Shown here: piece by piece, positions 29,648-38,618 of the stretch
Layout: each line of letters begins with the position of its first letter
Numbering within the stretch: position 1 is the stretch's first letter
DNA from: Nitrincola alkalilacustris
GTDB taxonomy: Bacteria; Pseudomonadota; Gammaproteobacteria; Pseudomonadales; Balneatricaceae
Direction: 5' to 3'
DNA length: 64,000 nucleotides
Assembly (NCBI RefSeq): GCF_008973755.1
Contig: NZ_WBOM01000002.1
Span: forward strand, 186,001 to 250,000
Notes under the pieces: model-generated
Seen by the model: only the letters and a program-made list of their open reading frames with translations
What the model was told of the DNA's origin: nothing
Database searches by the model: none
Made by a program: the position numbers and the translations under genes

Positions 29648-32600
29648 TTACTGTTGGGTACTGAGTCCTGTAGTCAGGGCTGACTCCTGCAAGCTGGACA
29701 AGCTGGTGTCAAAAAGTTTTTTGAGATCAGAAAGTTGATCGGTTGATGGCTGGCTCTTATGCTCCAGCGCTTTGGCTTTCTCAGCGGCAGCACACAGCCC
29801 AAAGTTGCTGAAAGAGCCTGCCAGTGTATGCAGGAGATGTGTTCTGCGTTGATCCGATATGTCGGGTTGGCATAACTCTTCAAGAAACTGCTCACTCTGT
29901 AGTTTCATTTTTTGCATGAGTTGTTCGAACAGCTCCTGACCCAATTGCTGTCGATGTTGTTGCAGCAGTGATTGGTTCAGCAGCACAGGATCTGAACTGG
30001 CCTGCAGCGGCGCAGGGGATGGGTTGCCATTGTTCAGCAGGCGGCGCAACTCCTCGAACTGAAAGGGCTTACTGATCACGGCATTCATACCGGCTTCAAG
30101 GTATTGGCGCATCTCTGTTGGTGTGACGGAGGCCGTCAGGGCTATGATGCGTACCTGACGCTTGAAGGATTTTGGGTGTTGGCGTATGCGGCGAGTGGTT
30201 TCAATACCGTCCATATCCGGCAGATGAATATCCATCAGCACCAGATCATAGTCGCGGTCATTGTGCATGGACAGAGCCGTATAGCCGTCATCTGCGATAC
30301 TCACCTGATGCCCTTCACTGCGCAGCAGTCCTGCTGTTACCTGCTGATTGATCTCATTATCCTCGACCAGCAGAATATCCAGTGGCTGATCAGGTTTACT
30401 CACAACGGCTTGTATCAAGGGTGTTGCCTGTTCTGGCGCTGATACCGGTTGCTCATAGCTCAGTTCAAACCAGAACCGACTGCCGACCTGTGGACGACTG
30501 CTGAAGCCGATATTACCCTGTTGCAGCTCGACCAGACGTTTGCAGATAGACAACCCAAGACCAGTACCGCCAAAGCGACGGGTGATGGAGCTATCGGCCT
30601 GAGAAAAGTGCTGGAAGAGACGCGGATGTGCACTTTCCGGAATGCCGATACCACTGTCCTCCACTTCAAAATGACAGCGCAACTGCAGATCAGAGTCCTC
30701 AATCAGGCGGGCCTTGAGGACAACATATCCGCTTTCGGTGAACTTCAGCGCATTGGTGCAGAGGTTCAACAGTATTTGATTCAGTGCTCTGGCATCGCCT
30801 CTGACACGTTCCGGCAGGTTTGGATCTAGCCGCAGAATGAAGTCCAGTGATTGCTGGTGTGCGGTGGGCAGGAGTAACTGATGCAGATCGCGCAGTATTG
30901 CCGGCAGGTCGAAGTCACTCACTTCCAGTGGCATCTGTCCTGCTTCGATCTTGGTGAAGTCCAGTACATCATTGAGAATACTCAGCAGTGAACTGCCTGA
31001 ACGGTAGATCGCTTCCACCTGTTCCTTCTGCTCCGGAGTCAGCGGGCTGCGCAGCAGGAGCTGTGCCATCCCCAGAACGCCGTTCATCGGTGTGCGTATC
31101 TCATGACTCATGGTCGCCAGGAACTGACTCTTCGCCTCACTTGCCGCCTCTGCTTTTTCACGGGCCAGCTCAGCAGCCTCCTTGGCCTTGCGCTCACTGA
31201 TATCGGTCAGTGATCCTTCGTAATAGATCAGTTCCGACTGTTCATTGAGAAGGCGTCGGGCAGAGATGGAAACAAATACGATATCGCCATTGTGGCGCAG
31301 CCAGCGGGTTTCAAAATTCAGGATATGGTTGTCCTGGCTGAGAATTTTCAGAAAACGGCGGCACTCCTCCGGGTCCTGGAAGCACTGGCGTGTCACGTCA
31401 GTCACGGACTGAATAAAGTGCTCGCTGGAGTCATAGCCCAGCAGACGAACCAAAGCCGGGTTGGCCGAAATGAAACGTCCTTGCGCATCCACTCTGAAAA
31501 TACCTTCGATGGCGTTCTCGAACAGTGAACGATACTCCTGCTCCGATTGCTCAAGGCTCTGGTACAGCTTGGCGTTTTCTATCGATATCGCGGCCTGAGA
31601 GGCCAGTATCTGTAGTGTTTTCAGACGGTCACGGTTGAATATATCACGGCTCTCACCATGCTCAAGATAGAGAATTGCCGTCAGATCGCCATGATAGAGA
31701 ATGGGAATGCACAGCAGCGAGTGTGGCCGATGGCGGCGGATATACTCATCCTGCTGAAACATCTGATGCGCCACTGCATTACCCAGCACCAGATTCTCCT
31801 TGGTGCGGGCGACATAGTGGATGATGGTCAGTGGCAGATGATCTGAACCCGCCTCCAGCGCCAGATTGTTGAAGGTACGATAGGGGGCGTCGAGGCTGGC
31901 TTCGGCTTCGATATACAGTTGTTGCTGCCGTTTCAGGATCAGCAGGCCGCGCTGTGCCCCGGCATTCTGCAGGGCGAGTTGCATCAGACGACCCAGCAGC
32001 TTTTCCAGCACGATCTCATCGGAGATCGCCTGTGATGCCTGTATCACCGAGGTGATATCAAAGGAGTGTGTGTCAAAGTTGCCTGAGTGAAGGGCGTCAT
32101 CCACGGATTGATCAGCGGCAGGTGCCTCAATGATGGCTGGTGCTATGCCATAGTGACGACGCATCTGTGTCTGCTTGGCAGTGGCGCCCCAATCACCAAA
32201 AAGGCGATAGGCATCCATCAGGTAGCTGTGAGCAATTGCCGGTTTCTGCCAGTCAAGGCAGAACTGCCCGGCCAGCTCACAGGCCAGCGCCTCTTCCAGT
32301 ACAAAGCTCTTCTCACGCGCTGTGCGGATCGCTTCTTCGTAATGGGTCAATGCCTGAGCCGGACGCCGTCTGGCTTTCAAGAGCTCCGCTTGCAGCAGAT
32401 GATAGTGGTGTTGATGATTATCGGGTGAATACCCGGCAAGCTCACGGATATGGCGAAGGGTCCGGCGAATATGTTTCAGCTCACGATAACGATTTAAACC
32501 ACTGAGTTTGGGTAGCAGGGAAAGGCGACACAGTGCAGTTACCACTTTAAGCCAGGGTGCAGTGAAGGTGCCACCGATTGAAGAGAGCAGTTTTTCACCC

Positions 32601-35600
32601 TCCAGGCAATGACGCAGTGCCGTATAAGCCTCTCCCAGCAGGTAGCAAAGCAATCCCTTGTAAAAGTGGTGCAGACAGATTGCCGTGCGGTGGTTTTCCC
32701 GCTTCAGTTCGGCCAGATCACGCTCTTCACTGTAGAAACGTCCATCCAGGCGCAGGGGATTACTGTTCTGCTCAGTCAGGTTATCGATGATCTGCAGTGT
32801 GAAGAGTGAGTATTGCAACGACTGCTCTTGTCCTGACTGTCGTAGCAGCTCGGTATACTGCTCCAGAGCCGGCTGGATCTCGTTGAGGTTCTGGCTGAGC
32901 GGGAAGGCATACTGAATATAGGCAGCCAGCGCATAGGCACTCCATTCCATATCACCGCAATCAAGGGCGAGCTGATGGGCCCTGAGCAGGGATTCCAGAC
33001 AGAGTCTCAAGGGTTCGCGATAATGGCGGATATAGGTGTTGAACAGCACCAGGGTGCGCGGGTATGTCAGTGGAGCCGGGTACTGCAGATCCAGTTTGAT
33101 GGCCAACTGACCCAGCTTGTAACCCTGTTCGATGGCATTGAACTGGCCACACAATACGCCACCGTAACCGGCAAAGGCCATCGCTGATGCCGGATTCAAG
33201 CCGTGTACAAGGCTTAGCTCCACCTCTTTGGCCATGACCAGTGGTCTCAGCTCTGAGCTGGAAAATTTGATCACACCGAACATGCTGGCCAGAATCGGCA
33301 TGGCGGCCAGAAGTTGTGGAGACTGCATTTTTCGGGCAGACAGAATCTGCTCTTCAGTATGCTGCCTGAGCAGCCAATGGGTTCTCGCCAGAGCTCGCCA
33401 GAAATAAAGTTTGCCTGGTTTTTCCCGCAGTTTTACTCCAAGCCTGTCCAGCAGGTCCAGAGCGATCTTGAGGGCTTTGTCGAAACGGTTACGTGCGACC
33501 TGCGACTGAATACGGATCTCATAAAGACGCACCTTATCCAGCAGATCGTGCGCATTGGTTTCCACAGCCAGCATCAGTTGATCCATCAAACCCTGATCCG
33601 ACTTGATATGGGCCAGATCGGCTGCTGCCGTGTGCAGATTCAGTGTCAGAGCATAATGCTGCAGCCAGGCATCAACCGGTAGCAGGGCAAGCCCCTGCAA
33701 CAGATAGTCCAGTGCCGAATCGAAGGCTGCGGTCTCGCGTGCCCGCAGGCCTGCCCGCAGGTTAAGCTGCGCCAGCGACAGACGCTCTTCAGGCTCTGTT
33801 ACCAGCCGGCGTGCCTGATTCAGATGGTTGGCTATCTCGAACAGCCTGCTCTCCTGCTCCTCCTCGTTCAGGCTTTTCAGCAACTGCTTGCCTATCTGCA
33901 AGTGCAGAGCTTCCAGGTCCGACTCACTGATCAGCGAATAGGCTGCCTGCTGCACGCGGTCATGCACGAAACGGTAACGCGAGCGGGCAGGGTCGATATG
34001 CTGAAACAGCTGAGAGCTGTCATCCTGAGGCACCACCAGCCCCTCGGTCAGCGCTGGCCACAGATCTCTTGCTGTCTGATCGGGGTGCAAAGTACTGACC
34101 AGCGACAGAATACGCAGATTAAAAACACTGCCGATGCAGGCTGCCAGAGGTAATACGCGCTGGGTAGCCACTGGCAGTCGCTGAAACTTGCTGACCATCA
34201 GTTCAATGACATTGTCGGTCATCTCCTGAACACGTATGGCCGCTTCATCCCATTGCCAGCGCTGCTCTCGAAAGGTGATCATCCCCTCCTGATAGAGTGA
34301 GTGGAGGAACTGATTCAAAAAGAAAGGGTTACCCTGAGTTTTCTGCAGGCAGGCCACTGCCAGTGAGCGACATTGATCTGGCCGACAGAGCAGGGTATCG
34401 GCCAGCAGATGGTTAACCTGCTGCAGATCCAGCGGTGTCAGTGACAGGCTGACTATCTGCTCTGAACTCTGATATGAACTCTGCTCCAACCGACTCAGAA
34501 TCGTTCGCAGCGGATGACCGGCATTGACCTCCTGGTCACGGTAACTGACGATCAACATCAGGTGGCTCAGGTCGCCGATCAGCACCAGATGCTCAAGCAG
34601 GTAGAGAGATGCCAGATCGGCCCAGTGCAGGTCGTCCATAAACAGAACCAGCGGCTTTTCTGCGCTGCTCAGAACGCGCAGCATCTGAACGAAGAGCCTT
34701 GAAAAACGGTTCTGCTCCTCTGCAGGCAGCAGTACAGGGCTCTCCGGCTGTGGACCGATGATCAACTCCAGCTCAGGGATCAAGCGCAGCAGTACCTGAG
34801 CTTGCCTGCCCAGTGCTGACAGCAGTTGCTCCCGTTTCAGATCGATCTGTGGTTGAGGCTCTGTCAGCAGTTGCCGGACCAGGCTCTGCAGCGCTTGAAT
34901 GATCGCAAAATAGGGGCGGTTGCGGCGAAATTGATCAAACTTGCCGCTGCTGAAGCTGCCACCACGCTCGTTCACATACTGACGCAGCTCAAGCACCAGG
35001 CTTGATTTTCCGACACCGGCATAGCCGCTGATCAGTGTCAGCGTGCGCTTTCCTGTCGCCGTCTGATCATAGCGCTGCTGCAGCTTCTCAAGCATGCTTT
35101 CACGACCATAGAGCTTTTGCGGAATCTGAAAACGCGCCGAAATATCCTGCTCGCCCAGTGGTGGCAGTTGCTGGTCAGGCGAGTGTTCCAGTTGCAGGCA
35201 CTGTTGCAGGTCATGCACCAAGCCGATACTCGACTGATAGCGTTGAGCGGCATCCTTAGCCAGCAGTTTAAGCAGAATACGAGACAGACGTTCGGGGATC
35301 TTCGGGTTAAGAATATGCGGAGGTATTGGCTGCTTGGCGATCTGGTTATGGACCTGTTCCAGACTCTCCTGACTGATAAACGGGGGCTGGCCAGTCAACA
35401 CCTCATAGAGTGTCACGCCAAAGCTGTAATAATCGGTTCTGTAGTCGATGCTGCGATTGATGCGGCCGGTCTGCTCCGGTGCAATATAGGTGAGATTCAT
35501 CTGTGCCAGATCAGGAGCGAACCAATGAGCCTGCTCATGACTGAGCCGTGTACTCAGAGAAAAGTCGATCAGCTTCGGTGAGCCTGTTTGCGGGTGGACC

Positions 35601-36004
35601 AGAATATGATCCGGGCTGATCTGTTTGTGAATGATATGTGCTTCGTGCAGACGCCCCAGCAGCTCGGCAATACGGATCGCCAGTTGCAACCACTGAGTCC
35701 AGTGGCGAGCTTCGCCAGACAGAAGTTGTCGCAAGGGTACGGCACCTGAGTCAAAAAACAGAGTGGCCGGTCCTGTCTCCAGCGTGATCTGGCCAAGCGT
35801 TTGAGGCAGGTCTGGCAGATCGAGCCCTTGCAGTATCTCATACTCATGCTGCAGGCGACTCAGTCGTTGATGGCTGCTGAGCTGTCGATCCAGTTGCTTG
35901 ATAATGACGGGTGCACCATCGGCCAGACAGAGCGCACGGCTGATACGGCAGAAACCCCCCTGATGAAGGCATTCGAGAATCCGGTAGCCAGCCAGAGTGC
36001 TCAT
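29648..36004 (-). CDS. Giant hybrid sensor kinase: kinase-like domain, AAA ATPase, GAF, PAS, HisKA, REC, Hpt
   Basis: 2118 residues, no membrane segments seen. Order: Ser/Thr-kinase-like domain (about 5-270); predicted P-loop ATPase (about 298-620; Walker A GYAGVGKSS 327-335, Walker B LVLFMDDLHWAD); long helical repeat region; GAF (about 1310-1475); PAS (about 1490-1600); HisKA with His1634 in MSHEIRTPMNG; HATPase with NALKFTESG, DSGIGI and GGTGLGLSIC; receiver with Asp1925 in LMDIHLPDMDG; Hpt with His2059 in HTLAGSFSNFG. So the phosphorelay chain is complete. In the kinase-like domain Lys36 is kept but the catalytic Asp is Gln128 (HKQISPDH), the metal Asn is His133 and DFG is DFS, so it is probably a pseudokinase. 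Lies 3 bases after the response regulator gene and is co-transcribed with it. Confidence 0.93.
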   Translation of the reverse strand: MSTLAGYRILECLHQGGFCRISRALCLADGAPVIIKQLDRQLSSHQRLSRLQHEYEILQGLDLPDLPQTLGQITLETGPATLFFDSGAVPLRQLLSGEARHWTQWLQLAIRIAELLGRLHEAHIIHKQISPDHILVHPQTGSPKLIDFSLSTRLSHEQAHWFAPDLAQMNLTYIAPEQTGRINRSIDYRTDYYSFGVTLYEVLTGQPPFISQESLEQVHNQIAKQPIPPHILNPKIPERLSRILLKLLAKDAAQRYQSSIGLVHDLQQCLQLEHSPDQQLPPLGEQDISARFQIPQKLYGRESMLEKLQQRYDQTATGKRTLTLISGYAGVGKSSLVLELRQYVNERGGSFSSGKFDQFRRNRPYFAIIQALQSLVRQLLTEPQPQIDLKREQLLSALGRQAQVLLRLIPELELIIGPQPESPVLLPAEEQNRFSRLFVQMLRVLSSAEKPLVLFMDDLHWADLASLYLLEHLVLIGDLSHLMLIVSYRDQEVNAGHPLRTILSRLEQSSYQSSEQIVSLSLTPLDLQQVNHLLADTLLCRPDQCRSLAVACLQKTQGNPFFLNQFLHSLYQEGMITFREQRWQWDEAAIRVQEMTDNVIELMVSKFQRLPVATQRVLPLAACIGSVFNLRILSLVSTLHPDQTARDLWPALTEGLVVPQDDSSQLFQHIDPARSRYRFVHDRVQQAAYSLISESDLEALHLQIGKQLLKSLNEEEQESRLFEIANHLNQARRLVTEPEERLSLAQLNLRAGLRARETAAFDSALDYLLQGLALLPVDAWLQHYALTLNLHTAAADLAHIKSDQGLMDQLMLAVETNAHDLLDKVRLYEIRIQSQVARNRFDKALKIALDLLDRLGVKLREKPGKLYFWRALARTHWLLRQHTEEQILSARKMQSPQLLAAMPILASMFGVIKFSSSELRPLVMAKEVELSLVHGLNPASAMAFAGYGGVLCGQFNAIEQGYKLGQLAIKLDLQYPAPLTYPRTLVLFNTYIRHYREPLRLCLESLLRAHQLALDCGDMEWSAYALAAYIQYAFPLSQNLNEIQPALEQYTELLRQSGQEQSLQYSLFTLQIIDNLTEQNSNPLRLDGRFYSEERDLAELKRENHRTAICLHHFYKGLLCYLLGEAYTALRHCLEGEKLLSSIGGTFTAPWLKVVTALCRLSLLPKLSGLNRYRELKHIRRTLRHIRELAGYSPDNHQHHYHLLQAELLKARRRPAQALTHYEEAIRTAREKSFVLEEALACELAGQFCLDWQKPAIAHSYLMDAYRLFGDWGATAKQTQMRRHYGIAPAIIEAPAADQSVDDALHSGNFDTHSFDITSVIQASQAISDEIVLEKLLGRLMQLALQNAGAQRGLLILKRQQQLYIEAEASLDAPYRTFNNLALEAGSDHLPLTIIHYVARTKENLVLGNAVAHQMFQQDEYIRRHRPHSLLCIPILYHGDLTAILYLEHGESRDIFNRDRLKTLQILASQAAISIENAKLYQSLEQSEQEYRSLFENAIEGIFRVDAQGRFISANPALVRLLGYDSSEHFIQSVTDVTRQCFQDPEECRRFLKILSQDNHILNFETRWLRHNGDIVFVSISARRLLNEQSELIYYEGSLTDISERKAKEAAELAREKAEAASEAKSQFLATMSHEIRTPMNGVLGMAQLLLRSPLTPEQKEQVEAIYRSGSSLLSILNDVLDFTKIEAGQMPLEVSDFDLPAILRDLHQLLLPTAHQQSLDFILRLDPNLPERVRGDARALNQILLNLCTNALKFTESGYVVLKARLIEDSDLQLRCHFEVEDSGIGIPESAHPRLFQHFSQADSSITRRFGGTGLGLSICKRLVELQQGNIGFSSRPQVGSRFWFELSYEQPVSAPEQATPLIQAVVSKPDQPLDILLVEDNEINQQVTAGLLRSEGHQVSIADDGYTALSMHNDRDYDLVLMDIHLPDMDGIETTRRIRQHPKSFKRQVRIIALTASVTPTEMRQYLEAGMNAVISKPFQFEELRRLLNNGNPSPAPLQASSDPVLLNQSLLQQHRQQLGQELFEQLMQKMKLQSEQFLEELCQPDISDQRRTHLLHTLAGSFSNFGLCAAAEKAKALEHKSQPSTDQLSDLKKLFDTSLSSLQESALTTGLSTQQ

Positions 36005-36007
36005 GAC

Positions 36008-36742
36008 TCAGTCGACCTGTGCAGCAAACATATAGCCCGCGCCGTGAGCTGTCAGAATGATCTGTGGGTTGGAAGGATCGTCATTCAATTTGCGCCTCAG
36101 CCGACCGATCAGCACATCCACCGATCGGTCGTTCGGTGTCCACTCCCGACCATGGATGGCGTCCATCAACTGATCACGCGAGAGCACCTGGCCGGGATGC
36201 ATCACCAGGGCCTGCAACAGCCTGAACTCGCCTTCGGGTAAGCGCTCCTGAGTATCTTCTGGGCTGGTAAGCTGGCGCTTGTGAGGATCCAGCGTCCAGC
36301 CATCGAATTGCCAGCACAGTCTGGGACGGCTGCCGACAGCACCCTGCTCCTGATCCATATGCAGGACTCGCCACAGCAGATTCTTGGCACGTACCATCAA
36401 TTCACGTGGATTGAAGGGCTTAGTGACATAATCATCCGCGCCCAGCTCCAGGCCAACGATACGGTCTATCTCATCTCCCTTACTGGTGACCAGTATGATG
36501 CCAACCCGCGAACTGGCACGCAATTCACGTGTCAGCGTCAGGCCATCCTTACCCGGCAGGTTGATATCCAACAGCACCAGATCCACCTGCTCCTGTCGTA
36601 CACGCTGAGTCAGATCATCGGCTCGTTCCGTTTCACTGACACGATAGCCCTCTTTCTGGAAGTAGCTGACCAGCAGTGATCGTGAGGCCAGATCGTCCTC
36701 GACAATCAGTATATGGGCAGGGTGAGAGGTCTCATTTTTCAT
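36008..36742 (-). CDS. OmpR-family response regulator, TorR-like
   Basis: 244 residues: receiver with phospho-acceptor Asp59 (LVLLDINLPGKDG) and Lys108 (TKPF), then a winged-helix DNA-binding domain ending RSVDVLIGRLRRKL and HGAGYMF. Overall closest in wording to TorR among the families I know (GIILVTSKGDEIDRIVGLELGADDYVTKP), but no trimethylamine oxide reductase genes are nearby, so no symbol is given. First gene of a two-gene operon with the hybrid kinase, divergent from qhpA. Expected to receive phosphate through the kinase Hpt domain and to bind the decameric boxes on either side. Confidence 0.95.
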   Translation of the reverse strand: MKNETSHPAHILIVEDDLASRSLLVSYFQKEGYRVSETERADDLTQRVRQEQVDLVLLDINLPGKDGLTLTRELRASSRVGIILVTSKGDEIDRIVGLELGADDYVTKPFNPRELMVRAKNLLWRVLHMDQEQGAVGSRPRLCWQFDGWTLDPHKRQLTSPEDTQERLPEGEFRLLQALVMHPGQVLSRDQLMDAIHGREWTPNDRSVDVLIGRLRRKLNDDPSNPQIILTAHGAGYMFAAQVD

Positions 36743-36755
36743 ATTTCACTCAGAC

Positions 36756-36797
36756 TCAAAGGCAACAATTCAAAGGCAGCAATTAAATGTCAGCAAT
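36756..36797. repeat. Three 14-bp tandem repeats ahead of the response regulator gene
   Basis: TCAAAGGCAACAAT, TCAAAGGCAGCAAT and TAAATGTCAGCAAT lie head to tail, the last unit 14 bases short of CAATAG-type decay. They sit 14-55 bases upstream of the response regulator start, probably in its leader or promoter. Same unit length as the zipA-ligA repeats but a different sequence. Confidence 0.75.
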
Positions 36798-36851
36798 AGT
36801 TCTACTCTGAACTGCACTATTCACCGAGTCAGCAAAAAGGGAAAGTGATTT

Positions 36852-36932
36852 TTACATTCTGTTACATCTGCGCACAACTGAGCACATTTTGGCAGTACTT
36901 CATTTACATGCCCGGTTTAGTTTAGCCATACC
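36852..36932 (+). promoter_or_regulatory. Four phased 10-bp boxes and promoter of the qhp operon
   Basis: TTACATTCTG (36852), TTACATCTGC (36862), GCACAACTGA (36872) and GCACATTTTG (36882) repeat every 10 bp; then 11 bp, then TTTACA (36903-36908), an 18-bp spacer and a weak CATACC (36927-36932). The four-box, 11-bp, TTTACA layout is identical to that before the barrel gene. An activator bound to the boxes would sit just upstream of the -35. A short TGCC-TTAA-GGCA hairpin followed by five T (36933-36949) lies in the presumed leader. Confidence 0.65.
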
Positions 36933-36982
36933 TGCCTTAAGGCATTTTTGCGGTAACACCATCTCATCATCAGTGAGGAGTG

Positions 36983-38581
36983 ATGGCTTTGATTAATAAT
37001 AAAACTAAAAAGGCACTGTCAGGAAGCGGCGTCCTGCTGCTGGCTGGCCTGGCCAGTCTTCCACTGGCGGCGCAGGAGGGTCATCAACTTCTGCGCAATA
37101 ACTGTGGGGTCTGTCATGCCGAGTCAGGCAGTGCGGATAACCCTGTTTTCTCCCGTATCAGTGAGCAGCGCAAATCACCCGAAGGCTGGCTGATGACCAT
37201 CAACCGCATGGTGCATCTGCGCGATGTTGAGATCTCTGCCGATGATAAACGCAATCTGGTGCGCTATCTGGCCGACACTCAAGGGCTTGCGCCCGACGAA
37301 GCTGCCCCCTTCCGCTACCTGCTGGAGCAGGACACCAATCTGATTGAAACAGGTGTGGACGCCGAATTGGTGGAAACCTGTGCACGTTGCCATTCGGGAG
37401 CGCGCTTTGCTCTGCAGCGTCGGACGGAACAGGAGTGGCAGTATCTGGTTGATTTCCATATGGGCCAGTTCCCGACCACGGAGCTGCATGCGCTGTCACG
37501 CGATCGCGCCTGGTATGAGATAGCGCGGAATCAGACGGCCAGTACTCTGGCCCTTCAGTATGCTCTGGACACACCCGAGTGGAGCCAGTGGCAGTCTGAA
37601 CCGAAAGCTGATGTTACCGGGCGCTGGCGGGTGGTTGGCTTTGTACCCGGCAAAGGTGAGTTTGATGCCGTGATGTTGGCCGAGAGGGCAGATGATGGAC
37701 GCTATGACCTCAGCATTACCGGACGTTACGCCGATGGCAGTGAGCTGTCTGGTGATGGCAAGGCGACTCTATATACCGGCTATGAATGGCGAGCTTCGCT
37801 GACCCTTGATGGTGTCCGCATGCGTCAGGTGATGGCGCTGGATGAGCAGGGGCTATCTGGTCGCATGTTCCTGGCAGCCGAACGCGAAATCGGCGGCTCA
37901 ATTCAGGCCATACAGGATCAGGGCGAAGCGGCTGTGCTGGCATTGCTACCATCTTTTGTGCGCAAGGGTGAGCATGCAGAGGTGGAGGTCATTGGTCATA
38001 ACCTTCAGGCAGATAGTCTGTCGCTTGGCGCGGGTGTCGTGATCGAGCAGATTCTCTCACAAGGCCCGGATAGCATCCGTGTGCGAGTCAGCGCCACAGG
38101 TGATGAGGGTATCTATCCGGTGCAACTGGGCGATGTTGCCCAGAGCGCAGGACTGGCTGTATATGAGCAGGTTGCCAGAGTCGATGTGCTGCCTCAGGAC
38201 GCAGTGGCGCGTATCGGAGGCGGCGGCATGATGGCCAAGGTTAGAACAGCCTATCGCGTGGTGGGTTACAGCGCGGGTCCGGACGGCATTCCCGGTACGG
38301 AAGACGACCTGCGACTGGGTTACATGCCAGCCAGCTGGCAGATACTGCCAGCAGATGAGGAGGCCGAGCACGATCAGGATCACATCTATGCCGGTGAGAT
38401 AGATGCTAACGGTATCTTCACTCCGGGTATCGATGGCCCGAATCCTGAACGGCGCATGTCGGCCAATAATGTCGGTCGCCTGACGGTGGTTGCCACAGTT
38501 ACTGATGGCGAGGAGGTCGTCGAAGGATCAGGCAATCTGCTGGTATCAGTTCCCGATTTCGTGCGTCGCGTGCTGGACTGA
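36983..38581 (+). CDS. qhpA: Quinohemoprotein amine dehydrogenase alpha subunit (diheme)
   Basis: Electron-carrying subunit of periplasmic QHNDH, which oxidises primary amines to aldehydes and passes electrons from the tryptophylquinone of the gamma subunit to an external acceptor. 532 residues: signal peptide ending near LPLAAQ, heme motif CGVCH at Cys41-His45, second heme motif CARCH near residue 133, then beta-sandwich domains. GTGAGGAG precedes; ATG 36983 chosen over GTG 36980 for spacing. Heme attachment would use the ccm system in this window. First gene of a seven-gene operon. Confidence 0.95.
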   Translation: MALINNKTKKALSGSGVLLLAGLASLPLAAQEGHQLLRNNCGVCHAESGSADNPVFSRISEQRKSPEGWLMTINRMVHLRDVEISADDKRNLVRYLADTQGLAPDEAAPFRYLLEQDTNLIETGVDAELVETCARCHSGARFALQRRTEQEWQYLVDFHMGQFPTTELHALSRDRAWYEIARNQTASTLALQYALDTPEWSQWQSEPKADVTGRWRVVGFVPGKGEFDAVMLAERADDGRYDLSITGRYADGSELSGDGKATLYTGYEWRASLTLDGVRMRQVMALDEQGLSGRMFLAAEREIGGSIQAIQDQGEAAVLALLPSFVRKGEHAEVEVIGHNLQADSLSLGAGVVIEQILSQGPDSIRVRVSATGDEGIYPVQLGDVAQSAGLAVYEQVARVDVLPQDAVARIGGGGMMAKVRTAYRVVGYSAGPDGIPGTEDDLRLGYMPASWQILPADEEAEHDQDHIYAGEIDANGIFTPGIDGPNPERRMSANNVGRLTVVATVTDGEEVVEGSGNLLVSVPDFVRRVLD

Positions 38582-38618
38582 TACGTCCACCGAGTCCGAA
38601 TAATAACAAGAGGTACGT

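Noticed and set aside
36008-36742. Naming the response regulator torR
   Set aside because: Sequence resembles TorR, but no torCAD/torT/torS neighbourhood exists and the kinase is of another type.
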